Part shown: one piece after another, positions 1 to 7,890 of the stretch | How the letters are laid out: each line of letters starts with the position of its first letter | Position numbering within the stretch: the first letter of the stretch is position 1 | Source of the DNA: Amycolatopsis endophytica | GTDB lineage: Bacteria > Actinomycetota > Actinomycetes > Mycobacteriales > Pseudonocardiaceae | DNA: 64,000 nucleotides | Assembly: GCF_013410405.1 (NCBI RefSeq) | Contig: NZ_JACCFK010000001.1 | Coordinates: 806,001 to 870,000, forward strand | Direction of reading: 5' to 3' | The notes under the pieces: generated by a model | Told to the model about the DNA's origin: nothing | The model's input: only the letters and a program-made list of their open reading frames with translations | Databases searched by the model: none | Program-made: the position numbers and the translations under genes

Positions 1-1
1 C

Positions 2-499
2 GTCGAAAAGACCCTGTCGGACGTGCGCAGCTGGATCGGCACCGGCCAGGTCAAGCTGCAGCGCGTCGGCGCGGACGCACCGGACATCGACTTCCGCGTG
101 AGCCTCACCACGCCGGACACCGCGAAACGGCCGGACGTGTGCGGGTTCGACATCCAGTTCCCGACGTCCTGCTACTCGCGGTCGTTCGACCACCGCGTGG
201 TGATCAACCTGTCCCGCTGGGTCCGCGGCGCGCTCGCGTTCACCGACCTGGGGCTGTACCGCCAGTACGCGATCAACCACGAGGTCGGGCACGCGCTGGG
301 CAACAGCCACGTGGGCTGCCAGGAGAACGGCGCGCTGGCGCCCGTGATGATGCAGCAGACCTTCGGGGTGTCCAACGACTACGTGGCCCAGCTGAACGCG
401 GTCGACAAGTACAACTCGAAGGCCGTTCCGGCGGACGGGAAGACGTGCGTCCCCAACGCCTGGCCGGTCCTGCAGTTCGGCGACAAGGCCCCGAATTAG
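2..499 (+). CDS. DUF3152 protein, 3' part only
   Basis: This is the C-terminal part of a DUF3152 protein; the reading frame is already open at base 2 and the start lies left of the window. About 165 residues are visible. The key feature is HEVGHALGNSH, which fits the zinc-binding HExxHxxGxxH pattern of metzincin-like peptidases, followed by a methionine-rich stretch (PVMMQQTF) that could act as a Met-turn. Three cysteines in the visible part (GFDIQFPTSC, HVGCQ, KTCVP) fit an exported, disulfide-bonded protein, but the N-terminus needed to judge export is missing. M. tuberculosis has a DUF3152 gene (Rv3207c) next to the same DUF3107/ferritin-like/RhlE group found here. Peptidase activity is an inference from the motif. 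Confidence 0.85.
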   Translation, partial: VEKTLSDVRSWIGTGQVKLQRVGADAPDIDFRVSLTTPDTAKRPDVCGFDIQFPTSCYSRSFDHRVVINLSRWVRGALAFTDLGLYRQYAINHEVGHALGNSHVGCQENGALAPVMMQQTFGVSNDYVAQLNAVDKYNSKAVPADGKTCVPNAWPVLQFGDKAPN

Positions 500-521
500 C
501 CCGTCATCGCGCTCCGGCGGG

Positions 522-1400
522 CTACGAAACCAGTCGCCCCAACCGCGCCGCCACCGCGCGGGTCCGTTCGTAGGTCAGTTCGTGACCGGCGCCGGGGAAG
601 AGCACGTACTCCGCCGACGGCAGCTCCTCGGCGATCACGCGCGCGTGGTGCACGGGCGTGATCCGGTCCCGCTCCCCCACCAGCACGACGACCGGCTTGT
701 CCCGCAGCGTCGCCAGGGCCTTGCGGCGGTCGTGGCCGGACATCGAGTCGCGGAAGCCGCCGACGCTGCGCGGGTGCGCCCGCAGGAACTGCGCCGTCAT
801 CGCCCGCACGTCGGCCCGCGCGACCTTCTTCCCGAACGCCAGCCACTTGACCGACGGCCGGGCCAGCGGCGCCGGGATGGGCACGTGCTCGGCGCCCCAC
901 CGGTTCAGCAGCCGTCCGAACGTCTTGTCGACCCGCGCCGCCACGCGCCCGGCCCGCCCGTTGAGGCCCAGCGTGAGCCGGTCCATGTCGCAGGACGACG
1001 TGGCGATGAACGCGACCCCGCGCACGCGCGCGGCGACCAGTTCCGGGTGCCGCTCGGCCAGCGCCATCACCGTCATTCCGCCCATCGAGTGACCGGCGAG
1101 GACCAGTTCACCCTCCGGCGCCAGCTCCGCGATCAGCTCGGCGAGGTCGTCCGCGAGCTGTGCGACCGTCGCCGTGCCGGGGCGGGCAGGCTCGGACCAG
1201 CCGTGGCCGCGGTGGTCGTAGCGCACCACCCGGATGCCGGTCGGCAGCAGCGGCAGAACGGGATCCCACTCCAGGTGGTCCTGTGTCCACGCGTGCACCA
1301 GGACCAGGGTCACCGCGGCGTCGCGCGGGCCGGAAACGTCGACGTGCAGCGCGGTACCGTCGCTCGTGGTGAACCCGGCCCGCCGGATCGTGGCCGTCAC
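522..1400 (-). CDS. alpha/beta hydrolase
   Basis: This is an alpha/beta-hydrolase-fold enzyme of 292 residues, probably a cytosolic esterase or lipase; the substrate is unknown. The fold markers are the oxyanion region near residue 35 (LVHAWTQ), the nucleophile elbow GHSMGG with Ser near residue 105, the acid in GERDR (Asp near 245) and the base in GAGHE (His near 273). I chose the GTG at 1400 because it overlaps the stop of the upstream diiron oxygenase gene as GTGA, a typical translational coupling. An ATG at 1430 would add ten residues but extend further into that gene. Co-transcription with the oxygenase suggests the two act on the same lipid-like compound, which is inference. Confidence 0.85.
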   Translation of the reverse strand: MTATIRRAGFTTSDGTALHVDVSGPRDAAVTLVLVHAWTQDHLEWDPVLPLLPTGIRVVRYDHRGHGWSEPARPGTATVAQLADDLAELIAELAPEGELVLAGHSMGGMTVMALAERHPELVAARVRGVAFIATSSCDMDRLTLGLNGRAGRVAARVDKTFGRLLNRWGAEHVPIPAPLARPSVKWLAFGKKVARADVRAMTAQFLRAHPRSVGGFRDSMSGHDRRKALATLRDKPVVVLVGERDRITPVHHARVIAEELPSAEYVLFPGAGHELTYERTRAVAARLGRLVS

Positions 1401-2302
1401 CGGGCCCCCAGCAGGAACGACTTGCGCCACCAGTACGTGCCCGGCTGCCCGACCAGCCCGGCCTCGTCCAGGAACGCCATGATCCGCTCACCGGACCAGC
1501 GCAGCGTTTCGTGCCAGTTCGGGTTGGCCAGCGCGGTTTCGAACGCTTCCCGCGGGTTGAGACCGACGGCCTTGTAGACGCGCGGGTTGATGAGGCTGCG
1601 CGTGATCGCGAAGCTGACGATCGCGATGAGCCAGCGCTGGTAGAGCAGTTCGGGCTTGGACAGCTTCGCCATGCCGCGCGTGACCTCCTCGCGCGCGAAG
1701 GTCACGTGCCGCGCCTCTTCGAGCACGTGGATACGGTTGACCATGCGCACGAGCGGCTGGATGTTCTCGTCGGCCATGCTCTCGCGCTGGATGCGGTCGA
1801 GGATCTCCTCCGCGACGAGGATCGAGCCGTACAGCGCCGGGCCGTAGCCGATGAACGGCAGCAGCTTGCCCAGCCGGTGCACGATCTTGACCGGACCGTA
1901 GGCGGGTGCGCCGACCGTTTCGACCGAGCGCGCGAACATCGTCGAGTGGCGGCATTCGTCGGCGATCTCGGTGAGCGCGTACTGGACGTGCCGGGACGTC
2001 GGGTCGGAGTTGTAGACCTCCTTGAGCAGCAGCTGCATCAGCAGCACCTCGAAGAAGATGCCGTTGCTGGCGATGCTGGCGAGCTCGTGCCTGCCCAGCT
2101 CGATGCGCTGCTCTTCGGTGAGCCGGTCCCACAGGTGCGTGCCGTAGAGCGAGCTGCGGTGCTCCAGCTGGAACGGCTTGCCCTCGTCCAGCGGGGCGCC
2201 CCAGTCGATGTCGACCTCGGGGTCGTAGAACTTGTTCGCCGAGGATTTCAGCAACCGCTCCGCGGTCTTCTCCCGGCCGTGGTCGTCCAGCGTTCGCGTC
2301 AT
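1397..2302 (-). CDS. AurF-like diiron oxygenase
   Basis: This 301-residue protein looks like a member of the AurF (p-aminobenzoate N-oxygenase) diiron family. Iron-ligand motifs are visible as ADECRH and LEEARH, each giving Glu-x-x-His, within a long helical protein. Family members hydroxylate amines or fatty acyl-type substrates using a di-iron centre; many actinobacterial copies are uncharacterised. The ATG at 2302 follows a GGGGAG ribosome-binding site. The gene is transcribed away from a TetR regulator at 2364 and shares with it a 13-nt palindrome, so it is very probably the regulated target. Its stop overlaps the start of the alpha/beta hydrolase, making a two-gene operon. Confidence 0.82.
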   Translation of the reverse strand: MTRTLDDHGREKTAERLLKSSANKFYDPEVDIDWGAPLDEGKPFQLEHRSSLYGTHLWDRLTEEQRIELGRHELASIASNGIFFEVLLMQLLLKEVYNSDPTSRHVQYALTEIADECRHSTMFARSVETVGAPAYGPVKIVHRLGKLLPFIGYGPALYGSILVAEEILDRIQRESMADENIQPLVRMVNRIHVLEEARHVTFAREEVTRGMAKLSKPELLYQRWLIAIVSFAITRSLINPRVYKAVGLNPREAFETALANPNWHETLRWSGERIMAFLDEAGLVGQPGTYWWRKSFLLGAR

Positions 2303-2318
2303 CGCGTGCTCCCCACTG

Positions 2319-2356
2319 ATTATGTAACCCGTGGTAACAGTTACCTCTGGTAGCTT
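2319..2356. promoter_or_regulatory. divergent promoters with TetR operator
   Basis: A perfect 6-1-6 palindrome, GGTAACAGTTACC, lies at 2333-2345 between the two divergent genes. On the minus strand CATAAT (2319-2324) is a good -10 box for the oxygenase; on the plus strand TAGCTT (2351-2356) could be the -10 box of the regulator, 7 nt before its GTG, which would give a leaderless mRNA. The palindrome falls in the spacer region of both proposed promoters, where a bound TetR dimer would block both. The -35 elements are weak. Confidence 0.6.
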
Positions 2357-2363
2357 GAAGTGC

Positions 2364-3119
2364 GTGACGGATCGTGTCAAGCGCGGAAAGCACCCCAAGG
2401 CCGACGAGCCCGCCACCGGCGACGCCCGGCGCGACCGCTGGCGCAAACACCGCGTCGAGCGACGAGCGGAGTTCGTCGAGGCGGCACTCAAGGCGCTGGA
2501 CGAACACGGCCCGGACCTGGCGATGGACGACGTCGCGGTCGCGGCAGGCGTCACGAAACCGGTGCTGTACCGGCACTTCGCCGACAAGGCCGACCTGTAC
2601 GACGCACTCGGCCAGCGCGGCACCGAACTGCTGTTCTCGCGACTGGTCCCGGCGATCAACGCCGAACTCGCGCCGGTCCCCCGCATCCGGATGGCGCTGG
2701 ACGCGTTCTTCACCGTCATCGAGGAACACCCCAACCTCTACCGGCTCCTGGTGCGCGGCTCGTTCGCGGGCAAGCAGGCCGACGCCGACGTGGTGGCCGA
2801 GGACAAGGAACTCATCGCCACCGCGCTGACCGCCCTGCTCGGCGACTACATGCGGATGTTCAACATGGACTCCGGGGCGGCCGAACCGTGGGCCTACGGC
2901 ATCGTCGGGATGGTCCAGAACACCGGTGAGTGGTGGCTGGAGCGCCGGTCGATGAGCCGGGACAGCGTCGTGGAGTACCTGACGCAGATCATCTGGGCCG
3001 CGATCGACGGGCTCGCCCGGCAGCAGGGCGTCGAGATCGCCCCGAACAAGCCGCTGGAGGAGAACAAGATCGCCCAGTTCACGCGGGCGCACCCGAAGGA
3101 GGAGACGGATGTCGGCTGA
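2364..3119 (+). CDS. TetR family transcriptional regulator
   Basis: This is a 251-residue TetR regulator. The helix-turn-helix is clear around residues 45-70 (MDDVAVAAGVTKPVLYRHFA), followed by a long ligand-binding domain with an aromatic, hydrophobic segment (NTGEWWLERRSM) near the C-terminus. I chose GTG 2364 because it leaves a basic N-terminal arm (VKRGKHPK) before the DNA-binding domain; a GTG at 2331 would run through the operator palindrome. It is divergent from the diiron oxygenase operon and shares its palindrome, so autoregulation and control of that operon are likely. The DUF4873 gene downstream overlaps its 3' end by 11 nt, so the two are co-transcribed. Confidence 0.88.
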   Translation: MTDRVKRGKHPKADEPATGDARRDRWRKHRVERRAEFVEAALKALDEHGPDLAMDDVAVAAGVTKPVLYRHFADKADLYDALGQRGTELLFSRLVPAINAELAPVPRIRMALDAFFTVIEEHPNLYRLLVRGSFAGKQADADVVAEDKELIATALTALLGDYMRMFNMDSGAAEPWAYGIVGMVQNTGEWWLERRSMSRDSVVEYLTQIIWAAIDGLARQQGVEIAPNKPLEENKIAQFTRAHPKEETDVG

Positions 3120-3426
3120 CGACGAAGACGGCTACACCGGCCCCGCGCAGGTCGTGGTCGAGGGCACCGAGATCGCGGTCGAGGTGGAGCTGCGCGGCCA
3201 TTTCCAGCCCATCGACGGCTACTACCGCTGGTACGGCCGCATCGCGCCGAACGCCGAACTGGACCGGTTGTGCGGCGGCCGCAGGAAGAAGGGTGAGATC
3301 CGCACCCCGGACGGCTCGGCGACGGGCGAGCTGTCCGACCCGGACCCGTGGGGCCGCTACCGCATCCTCGGCACGAGCACGCCACCGTTCACGGTGCCCA
3401 CGACCCTGGCCGCCGTGCCCGAGTAA
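3109..3426 (+). CDS. DUF4873 protein
   Basis: This 105-residue protein matches my recollection of DUF4873, a small beta-rich family found with monooxygenases and acyl-lipid enzymes in actinobacteria. Visible marks are a run of alternating hydrophobic strands (AQVVVEGTEIAVEVEL), an aromatic core segment (DGYYRWYGRI) and a basic patch (GGRRKKG). There is no signal peptide or membrane segment. The ATG at 3109 lies inside the end of the tetR gene (stop 3119), so it is probably translationally coupled. Its function is unknown; its place next to the AurF-like locus suggests an accessory role for that oxygenase, which is inference. Confidence 0.75.
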   Translation: MSADDEDGYTGPAQVVVEGTEIAVEVELRGHFQPIDGYYRWYGRIAPNAELDRLCGGRRKKGEIRTPDGSATGELSDPDPWGRYRILGTSTPPFTVPTTLAAVPE

Positions 3427-3438
3427 CCGAACGAGAAC

Positions 3439-3470
3439 GTGGGACTCGCCGGCCCTTCGGCGAGTCCCAC
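3439..3470 (+). terminator. 12-bp hairpin after DUF4873 gene
   Basis: GTGGGACTCGCC (3439-3450) pairs perfectly with GGCGAGTCCCAC (3459-3470) across an 8-nt loop, starting 12 nt after the stop codon. There is no U-tract. It is either a GC-type terminator or part of the 21-nt repeat family, because the right arm forms the start of a repeat unit. Confidence 0.55.
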
Positions 3471-3482
3471 GCTCCCGCGCGC
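3462..3482 (+). repeat. single copy of the 21-nt GAGTCCCACG repeat
   Basis: GAGTCCCACGCTCCCGCGCG plus one more C, followed by a partial second unit (GAGTTGACC). It is identical to the unit repeated in tandem at 40095-40157. Both sit in intergenic sequence between converging genes. Confidence 0.75.
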
Positions 3483-3563
3483 GAGTTGACCATTCACGCC
3501 AGCAGCAGGCGCCCGCAGCCGCGCGCAGCGCAACAACCCGCGTAGCGACCCACCCACAACGCG

Positions 3564-3600
3564 AAAAGGGCGCCCACCAGCCGGTGGACGCCCTTCTTTT
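3564..3600. terminator. bidirectional rho-independent terminator
   Basis: AAAAGGGCG and CCACC on the left arm pair with GGTGG and CGCCCTT on the right arm, with an A-rich left flank and CTTTT on the right. This is a classical hairpin readable from both strands, and it sits exactly between the converging DUF4873 (plus) and DUF3107 (minus) genes. Confidence 0.8.
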
Positions 3601-3607
3601 CGAATGA

Positions 3608-3838
3608 CTACGAACCGACCGCGAAGCCGACCCGGCGCACGTCCGAGGGCGCGATCTCGACGTAGGCGATCCGGTCCGAGGGGACCAGGAACTTGCGGCC
3701 CTTCTCGTCGGTGAGGCTGAACAGGCCGTCCGCGGTCTTCAGCGCGTCGGCGACCAGCTTCTCGACCTCCTCGGCGGACTGGCCGCTGGACACCACCAGC
3801 TCACGCGGGGTGTCCTTGATGCCGATCTTGACCTCCAC
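3608..3838 (-). CDS. DUF3107 protein
   Basis: This 76-residue protein matches the DUF3107 family, the equivalent of the M. tuberculosis small protein TB9.4 (Rv3208A). It begins MEVKIGIKDTPRELVVSSGQ and continues with a conserved helix (AEEVEKLVADAL) and a strand-turn-strand ending in DRIAYVEIAPSD. No catalytic residues or membrane segments are evident; it looks like a small alpha/beta cytosolic protein. The family is nearly universal in actinobacteria and its molecular role is not established as far as I know. The ferritin-like gene lies 42 nt upstream in the same direction, and a strong terminator follows it. Confidence 0.88.
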   Translation of the reverse strand: MEVKIGIKDTPRELVVSSGQSAEEVEKLVADALKTADGLFSLTDEKGRKFLVPSDRIAYVEIAPSDVRRVGFAVGS

Positions 3839-3880
3839 CTGTACCTCCGCCTTGTTCTGCCACGTTCTCCGCCACCCAGG

Positions 3881-4576
3881 CTAGCCCAGCCCGAGCACCT
3901 GCATCCGTTTGGTGTGCCCCTGCTGCAACCGGCGGAACAGGCCGGCGATTCCCGACAGGTCGCCCGAGCCGGACACGATCAGCTCGGCCAGCGGGTCCCG
4001 CTCGGCCACCACGTACTGCGCCTGCGTGAGCGCTTCGCCCAGCAGCCGCCGCCCCCACAGCGCCAGCTTGTCCCGCGTCTTCGGGTCGGCCTTGATGCCC
4101 GCCGCGACCTCGCGCTCGGCGAACGCCGAGTGACCGGTGTCGGCGAGCACGGTCACGACCAGGTCCTTGGTCTCCGCGTCCAGCCAGCTGCCGACCTCGC
4201 GGTACAGGTCGGCCGCCAGCCCGTCACCGACATAGGCCTTGACCAGCGACTCCAGCCACGACCTGGGCGCGGTGGACGCGTGCCAGGCGTCGAAGCGGCC
4301 GACGAACGGCGCCATCGCGTCCTCGACGCGCCTGCCGTGGTCGGCGAGGAACTTCGCGAGCAGGTCGTAGTGCCCGATCTCGGCGGCCGCCATCGTCGAC
4401 AGCGCCGCCCGGCCGGACAGGGTGGGGGCCTGGCGGGCGTCCTCCGCCATCCGGTCGAACGCGGACAGCTCGCCGTAGGCGAGGACTCCGAGCAGGTCGA
4501 CGACGCCTTCGCTGATCTCTCGTGTCACGGCCGTGAGCGTACCGCCGTGACGGCGAGACGAATCTAACGTGGACAC
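3881..4576 (-). CDS. ferritin-like fold protein
   Basis: This is a 231-residue all-helical protein that I recognise as the ferritin-like-fold protein next to rhlE in actinobacteria (compare Rv3210c). Possible metal-ligand segments are [10 protein letters not shown] near residue 35, [14 protein letters not shown] with Glu-x-x-His near residue 67, and [11 protein letters not shown] further on. It resembles tRNA-hydroxylase-like di-iron proteins in architecture, but I cannot confirm all iron ligands. The ATG at 4576 is used; a start at the internal VTREISEG would shorten it by 17 residues. It is transcribed away from rhlE across a 200-nt spacer. Function is unproven. Confidence 0.75.
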   Translation of the reverse strand: MSTLDSSRRHGGTLTAVTREISEGVVDLLGVLAYGELSAFDRMAEDARQAPTLSGRAALSTMAAAEIGHYDLLAKFLADHGRRVEDAMAPFVGRFDAWHASTAPRSWLESLVKAYVGDGLAADLYREVGSWLDAETKDLVVTVLADTGHSAFAEREVAAGIKADPKTRDKLALWGRRLLGEALTQAQYVVAERDPLAELIVSGSGDLSGIAGLFRRLQQGHTKRMQVLGLG

Positions 4577-4776
4577 ACCGGGCCGAAATGCCGAGGCAGG
4601 GGGCTCACCGGTTACAATTGGGGAGGAAAGCTACCGCATCCGCTCATGATGCGCCCCACCCGAGGCACACCCGCCTCGACTCGCCGGAGGACGAGCAGAC
4701 CCGGGCGCAGGGCGAGCGGCAGATGATGCGCGTGCACGCCGTCCAGGCATTCCCGGCGGACCTTCCCGCAGGTTGA
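4577..4776 (+). promoter_or_regulatory. rhlE promoter and long leader
   Basis: This 200-nt spacer separates the divergent ferritin-like and rhlE genes. TACAAT at 4613-4618 is a near-consensus -10 box on the plus strand, though no clear -35 box sits 17 nt upstream. If it is used, the rhlE mRNA would have a leader of about 150 nt. A short open frame in the leader has no good ribosome-binding site. DEAD-box helicase genes often carry long structured leaders, so regulation here is plausible but not shown. Confidence 0.4.
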
Positions 4777-6474
4777 GTGCCCAATCTCGACCAGGCCGTG
4801 CGCGCTGGTACGAGAGAGGCGATCACACTGACCGCAACCGAAAACCAGACCGACCCGGTGGCCCTGGAGCACAGCGAGACCGGCGTTCCGGACACCGACA
4901 CCTCCCACCCACTGCAGGCCGACCACGTCGAACCGGCCACCCCCACCTTCGCCGAGCTGGGCGTCCGCCCCGAGATCGTGCGGGCGCTCGCCGAGGCCGG
5001 CATCGAGCACACCTTCGCCATCCAGGCCCTCACGCTGCCGCTCGCGCTGGCGGGCGAGGACCTGATCGGCCAGGCCCGCACCGGCATGGGCAAGACGCTG
5101 GGCTTCGGCGTCCCGCTGCTGCAGCGCGTGGTCAGCCCCGGCGACGGCACCCCGCAGGCGCTCGTCGTCGTCCCCACACGCGAGCTGTGCCTGCAGGTCA
5201 CCCGCGACATCACCGACGCGAGCAAGCACCTGGGCGTGCGCACGCTGGCCATCTACGGCGGCCGCCCCTACGAGCAGCAGACCTCGGCGCTGCGCAAGGG
5301 CGTCGACGTGGTCGTGGGCACTCCCGGCCGCCTGCTGGACCTGGCCGAGCAGAAGTCGCTGGTGCTGGGCAAGGTCCGCGCGCTCGTGCTGGACGAGGCC
5401 GACGAGATGCTCGACCTGGGCTTCCTGCCCGACATCGAGCGCATCCTCGGCATGGTGCCCGACGAGCGGCAGACCATGCTGTTCTCGGCCACGATGCCGG
5501 ACCCGATCATCAAGCTGGCCCGCACCTTCCTCAACCGCCCCACGCACGTGCGGGCCGAGGAGAACGACTCCAGCGCGGTGCACGAGCGCACCACCCAGTT
5601 CGTCTACCGGTCGCACTCGCTGGACAAGCCGGAGCTCATCGCCCGTGTCCTGCAGGCGAAGGACCGCGGCCTGACGATGATCTTCACCCGCACCAAGCGC
5701 ACCGCCCAGAAGGTGGCCGACGACCTCGCCGAGCGTGGTTTCGCCGCCGCCGCGGTGCACGGTGACCTGGGCCAGGGCGCCCGCGAGCAGGCGCTGCGCG
5801 CGTTCCGCTCCGGCAAGGTGGACGTGCTGGTCGCCACCGACGTCGCGGCCCGTGGCATCGACGTCACCGACGTGACGCACGTGATCAACTACCAGACGCC
5901 CGAGGACGAGAGCACCTACGTGCACCGCATCGGCCGCACCGGCCGCGCGGGCAAGACCGGTGTCGCGATCACCCTCGTCGACTGGGACGACCTGCACCGC
6001 TGGCAGAGCATCAACGACGCGCTCAAGCTCGACCTGGCCGAGCCCGCCGAGACGTACTCGACCTCGAAGCACCTGTTCAGCGACCTGGACATCCCGGAGG
6101 ACGCCACCGGGCGGCTGCCGCTGTCCAAGCGCACCCGCGCCGGCCTGTCGGCCGAGCCGGAGGAGCAGATGGGCGGACGCCGCCGGTCCGGTGGTAGTGG
6201 TGGCAGCACGCGCAACCGCCGCCGCACGCGGGGCGCCAAGGCCGACACCGAGCCGGCCGAGGCAGGCGAGACGAGTGGTGAGGAGCGCAGGCCGCGCCGC
6301 CGCACCCGTGGCGGCAAGGCGAACGGCGAGGCGTCGGGTCCCGCGGACAAGGGCGCGGCCGAGCGGGAGACGGGCGAGTCCGCGGAACGTCCCGCGCGCC
6401 GTCGCCGCCGTCGCCGTTCGGGCTCGGCCAGCGCGACGGCGAACACGTCTGATACACCGGGTTCGGCAGACTGA
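4777..6474 (+). CDS. rhlE: DEAD-box ATP-dependent RNA helicase
   Basis: This 565-residue cytosolic RNA helicase has the full set of motifs. It has motif I ARTGMGKT (Met replaces the usual Ser), Ia PTRELC, Ib TPGRLLDL, II LDEADEML, III SATMP, then the second RecA domain with IFTRTKRT, VATDVAARGIDV and HRIGRTGRAGKTG. It unwinds RNA duplexes using ATP in ribosome assembly or mRNA decay. After about residue 400 comes an Arg/Lys-rich, low-complexity tail with repeated RRRTRG and RRRRRR blocks, likely for RNA binding. GTG 4777 is taken as the start; there is no strong Shine-Dalgarno site and the acidic N-terminus could begin later. Compare Rv3211. Confidence 0.92.
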   Translation: MPNLDQAVRAGTREAITLTATENQTDPVALEHSETGVPDTDTSHPLQADHVEPATPTFAELGVRPEIVRALAEAGIEHTFAIQALTLPLALAGEDLIGQARTGMGKTLGFGVPLLQRVVSPGDGTPQALVVVPTRELCLQVTRDITDASKHLGVRTLAIYGGRPYEQQTSALRKGVDVVVGTPGRLLDLAEQKSLVLGKVRALVLDEADEMLDLGFLPDIERILGMVPDERQTMLFSATMPDPIIKLARTFLNRPTHVRAEENDSSAVHERTTQFVYRSHSLDKPELIARVLQAKDRGLTMIFTRTKRTAQKVADDLAERGFAAAAVHGDLGQGAREQALRAFRSGKVDVLVATDVAARGIDVTDVTHVINYQTPEDESTYVHRIGRTGRAGKTGVAITLVDWDDLHRWQSINDALKLDLAEPAETYSTSKHLFSDLDIPEDATGRLPLSKRTRAGLSAEPEEQMGGRRRSGGSGGSTRNRRRTRGAKADTEPAEAGETSGEERRPRRRTRGGKANGEASGPADKGAAERETGESAERPARRRRRRRSGSASATANTSDTPGSAD

Positions 6475-6519
6475 GGTCGACCGGCGCCGACGGCGCCATC
6501 GAACACCGGGAGCAGGAAC

Positions 6520-7890
6520 GTGAGCGAGCCCGCGGAGGGGGGGCGGCACCGCCGTCCCGAGGGCGGCGAGGCCCCCGGCGACAACGGAGGCCCGGCCCGG
6601 ATCGGCGCGGAGGACGTGCTGGCAGGCCCACCGCCCGCGGTCGCTCCCGCGGAGCGGCGCCGCGACCGGCCCTCACCGTGGAGCCGCCCGCGTGACCGGG
6701 TGATCGTGGTCCTGATCGTCGTGGTGGCCGTGGTCGCCGGGGTCGTCGTATGGGCCGGTAGCGCGAGCCGCGCGACGATCCAGGAAACCTCCGCGCCCGG
6801 CACTCCCCTGCCGCCCTCGCCCCCGACCGTGCCCGCGACGCTGCGCGAACTGTGGCAGGCGCCCAGCAGCGCCGCGCCGGTGCCGATCGCCGAGGGCACC
6901 GCCGTCGCCACCGCCGAGGGCGGCGAGATAGCCGGCCGCGACCCGATGACCGGCGACATCCGCTGGCGCTACTCCCGCGACCTGCCGCTGTGCACAGCGA
7001 CCGAGGTCTGGGGCCGGGTGCTGGCGGTGTTCCGCAAGGACGGCGTCAACGGCGAGTCCGGCTGCTCCGAGGTGATCGGGCTGGCCATCGACACCGGACA
7101 GCGCAAGGCGCAGCGCACCGGCAGCGCGCAGCTGGGCACCGGGCTCGTCACCGACGGCAGCCAGGTCACCGCGACGGGACCGGACCTGCTCGTGACCTGG
7201 CGGGACGATCTGGTGGAGACCAACGAGTACGGCCGGGTCCCCGCGCTGATCAACCCGGACAAGCAGCCGCGGACCGGATGCACCTACGGCTCGGTCGCCA
7301 TGGCGTCGAGCCGGATCGGCGTCATCGAGCGGTGCCCCGGCGACCCCGGCGACCGGCTGACGGTGATGAAGTCCGTGCCGAAGGAGGCCGACCAGCCGCA
7401 GGTGTCGTTCAGCGCGATCATGCCCGGCCGGGACGCGAAAGTGGTCGCCATGTCCGGCAACTACACCGCGGTGGCGATGCCGCACCAGAAGCTGCTCGTG
7501 CTCTACGACGAGGACGGTGAACAGACCGCCGCGTACCCGCTGGATCTTCCCGGATCGGACCTGGCGCAGGACCCGGAGGGCCGGGTGGCGCCCACGACGA
7601 GCACGACGTCGAACGTGTACTGGTTCACCGGGTCGAAGATGATGGCCCTGTCCCGGGACGACCTCACTCCACTGTGGACCCTGAACGGCGCGGTGGGGCC
7701 GGGGGTGACGTTCGCGCACCAGCTGGTCGTGCCGATCGAGGGCGGGCTGGCGGTGCTCAACGAGTCCGACGGCTCGACGATCCGGACGATCGCGGTGGAC
7801 CGGCACGGCTACACCGGCCCGGTCCGCCTGACCGCGATGGGGCCGGTGCTGCTGGAACAACGCGGCGACACGCTGGTCGCCCTGTCGTGA
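6520..7890 (+). CDS. membrane-anchored PQQ-like beta-propeller protein
   Basis: This 456-residue protein resembles the gene following rhlE in mycobacteria (Rv3212). An unordered, charged N-terminus of about 60 residues is followed by one membrane helix (residues 61-79, mostly Val/Ile), a Pro-rich linker (PLPPSPPTVP) and an extracellular domain. That domain carries repeated strand motifs such as GRDPMTGDIRWRYSRD and LWTLNGAVGPG, typical of PQQ-type propeller blades. It is therefore a cell-surface binding or scaffold protein rather than a recognised enzyme. GTG 6520 follows GGGAGCAGG at a good distance. Its stop overlaps the start of the next hydrolase gene by four nucleotides (GTGA). Confidence 0.82.
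   Translation: MSEPAEGGRHRRPEGGEAPGDNGGPARIGAEDVLAGPPPAVAPAERRRDRPSPWSRPRDRVIVVLIVVVAVVAGVVVWAGSASRATIQETSAPGTPLPPSPPTVPATLRELWQAPSSAAPVPIAEGTAVATAEGGEIAGRDPMTGDIRWRYSRDLPLCTATEVWGRVLAVFRKDGVNGESGCSEVIGLAIDTGQRKAQRTGSAQLGTGLVTDGSQVTATGPDLLVTWRDDLVETNEYGRVPALINPDKQPRTGCTYGSVAMASSRIGVIERCPGDPGDRLTVMKSVPKEADQPQVSFSAIMPGRDAKVVAMSGNYTAVAMPHQKLLVLYDEDGEQTAAYPLDLPGSDLAQDPEGRVAPTTSTTSNVYWFTGSKMMALSRDDLTPLWTLNGAVGPGVTFAHQLVVPIEGGLAVLNESDGSTIRTIAVDRHGYTGPVRLTAMGPVLLEQRGDTLVALS

Noticed and set aside
4588..4776. 62-codon frame upstream of rhlE
   Set aside because: No ribosome-binding site, His/Arg-rich product, and it lies in the proposed leader.
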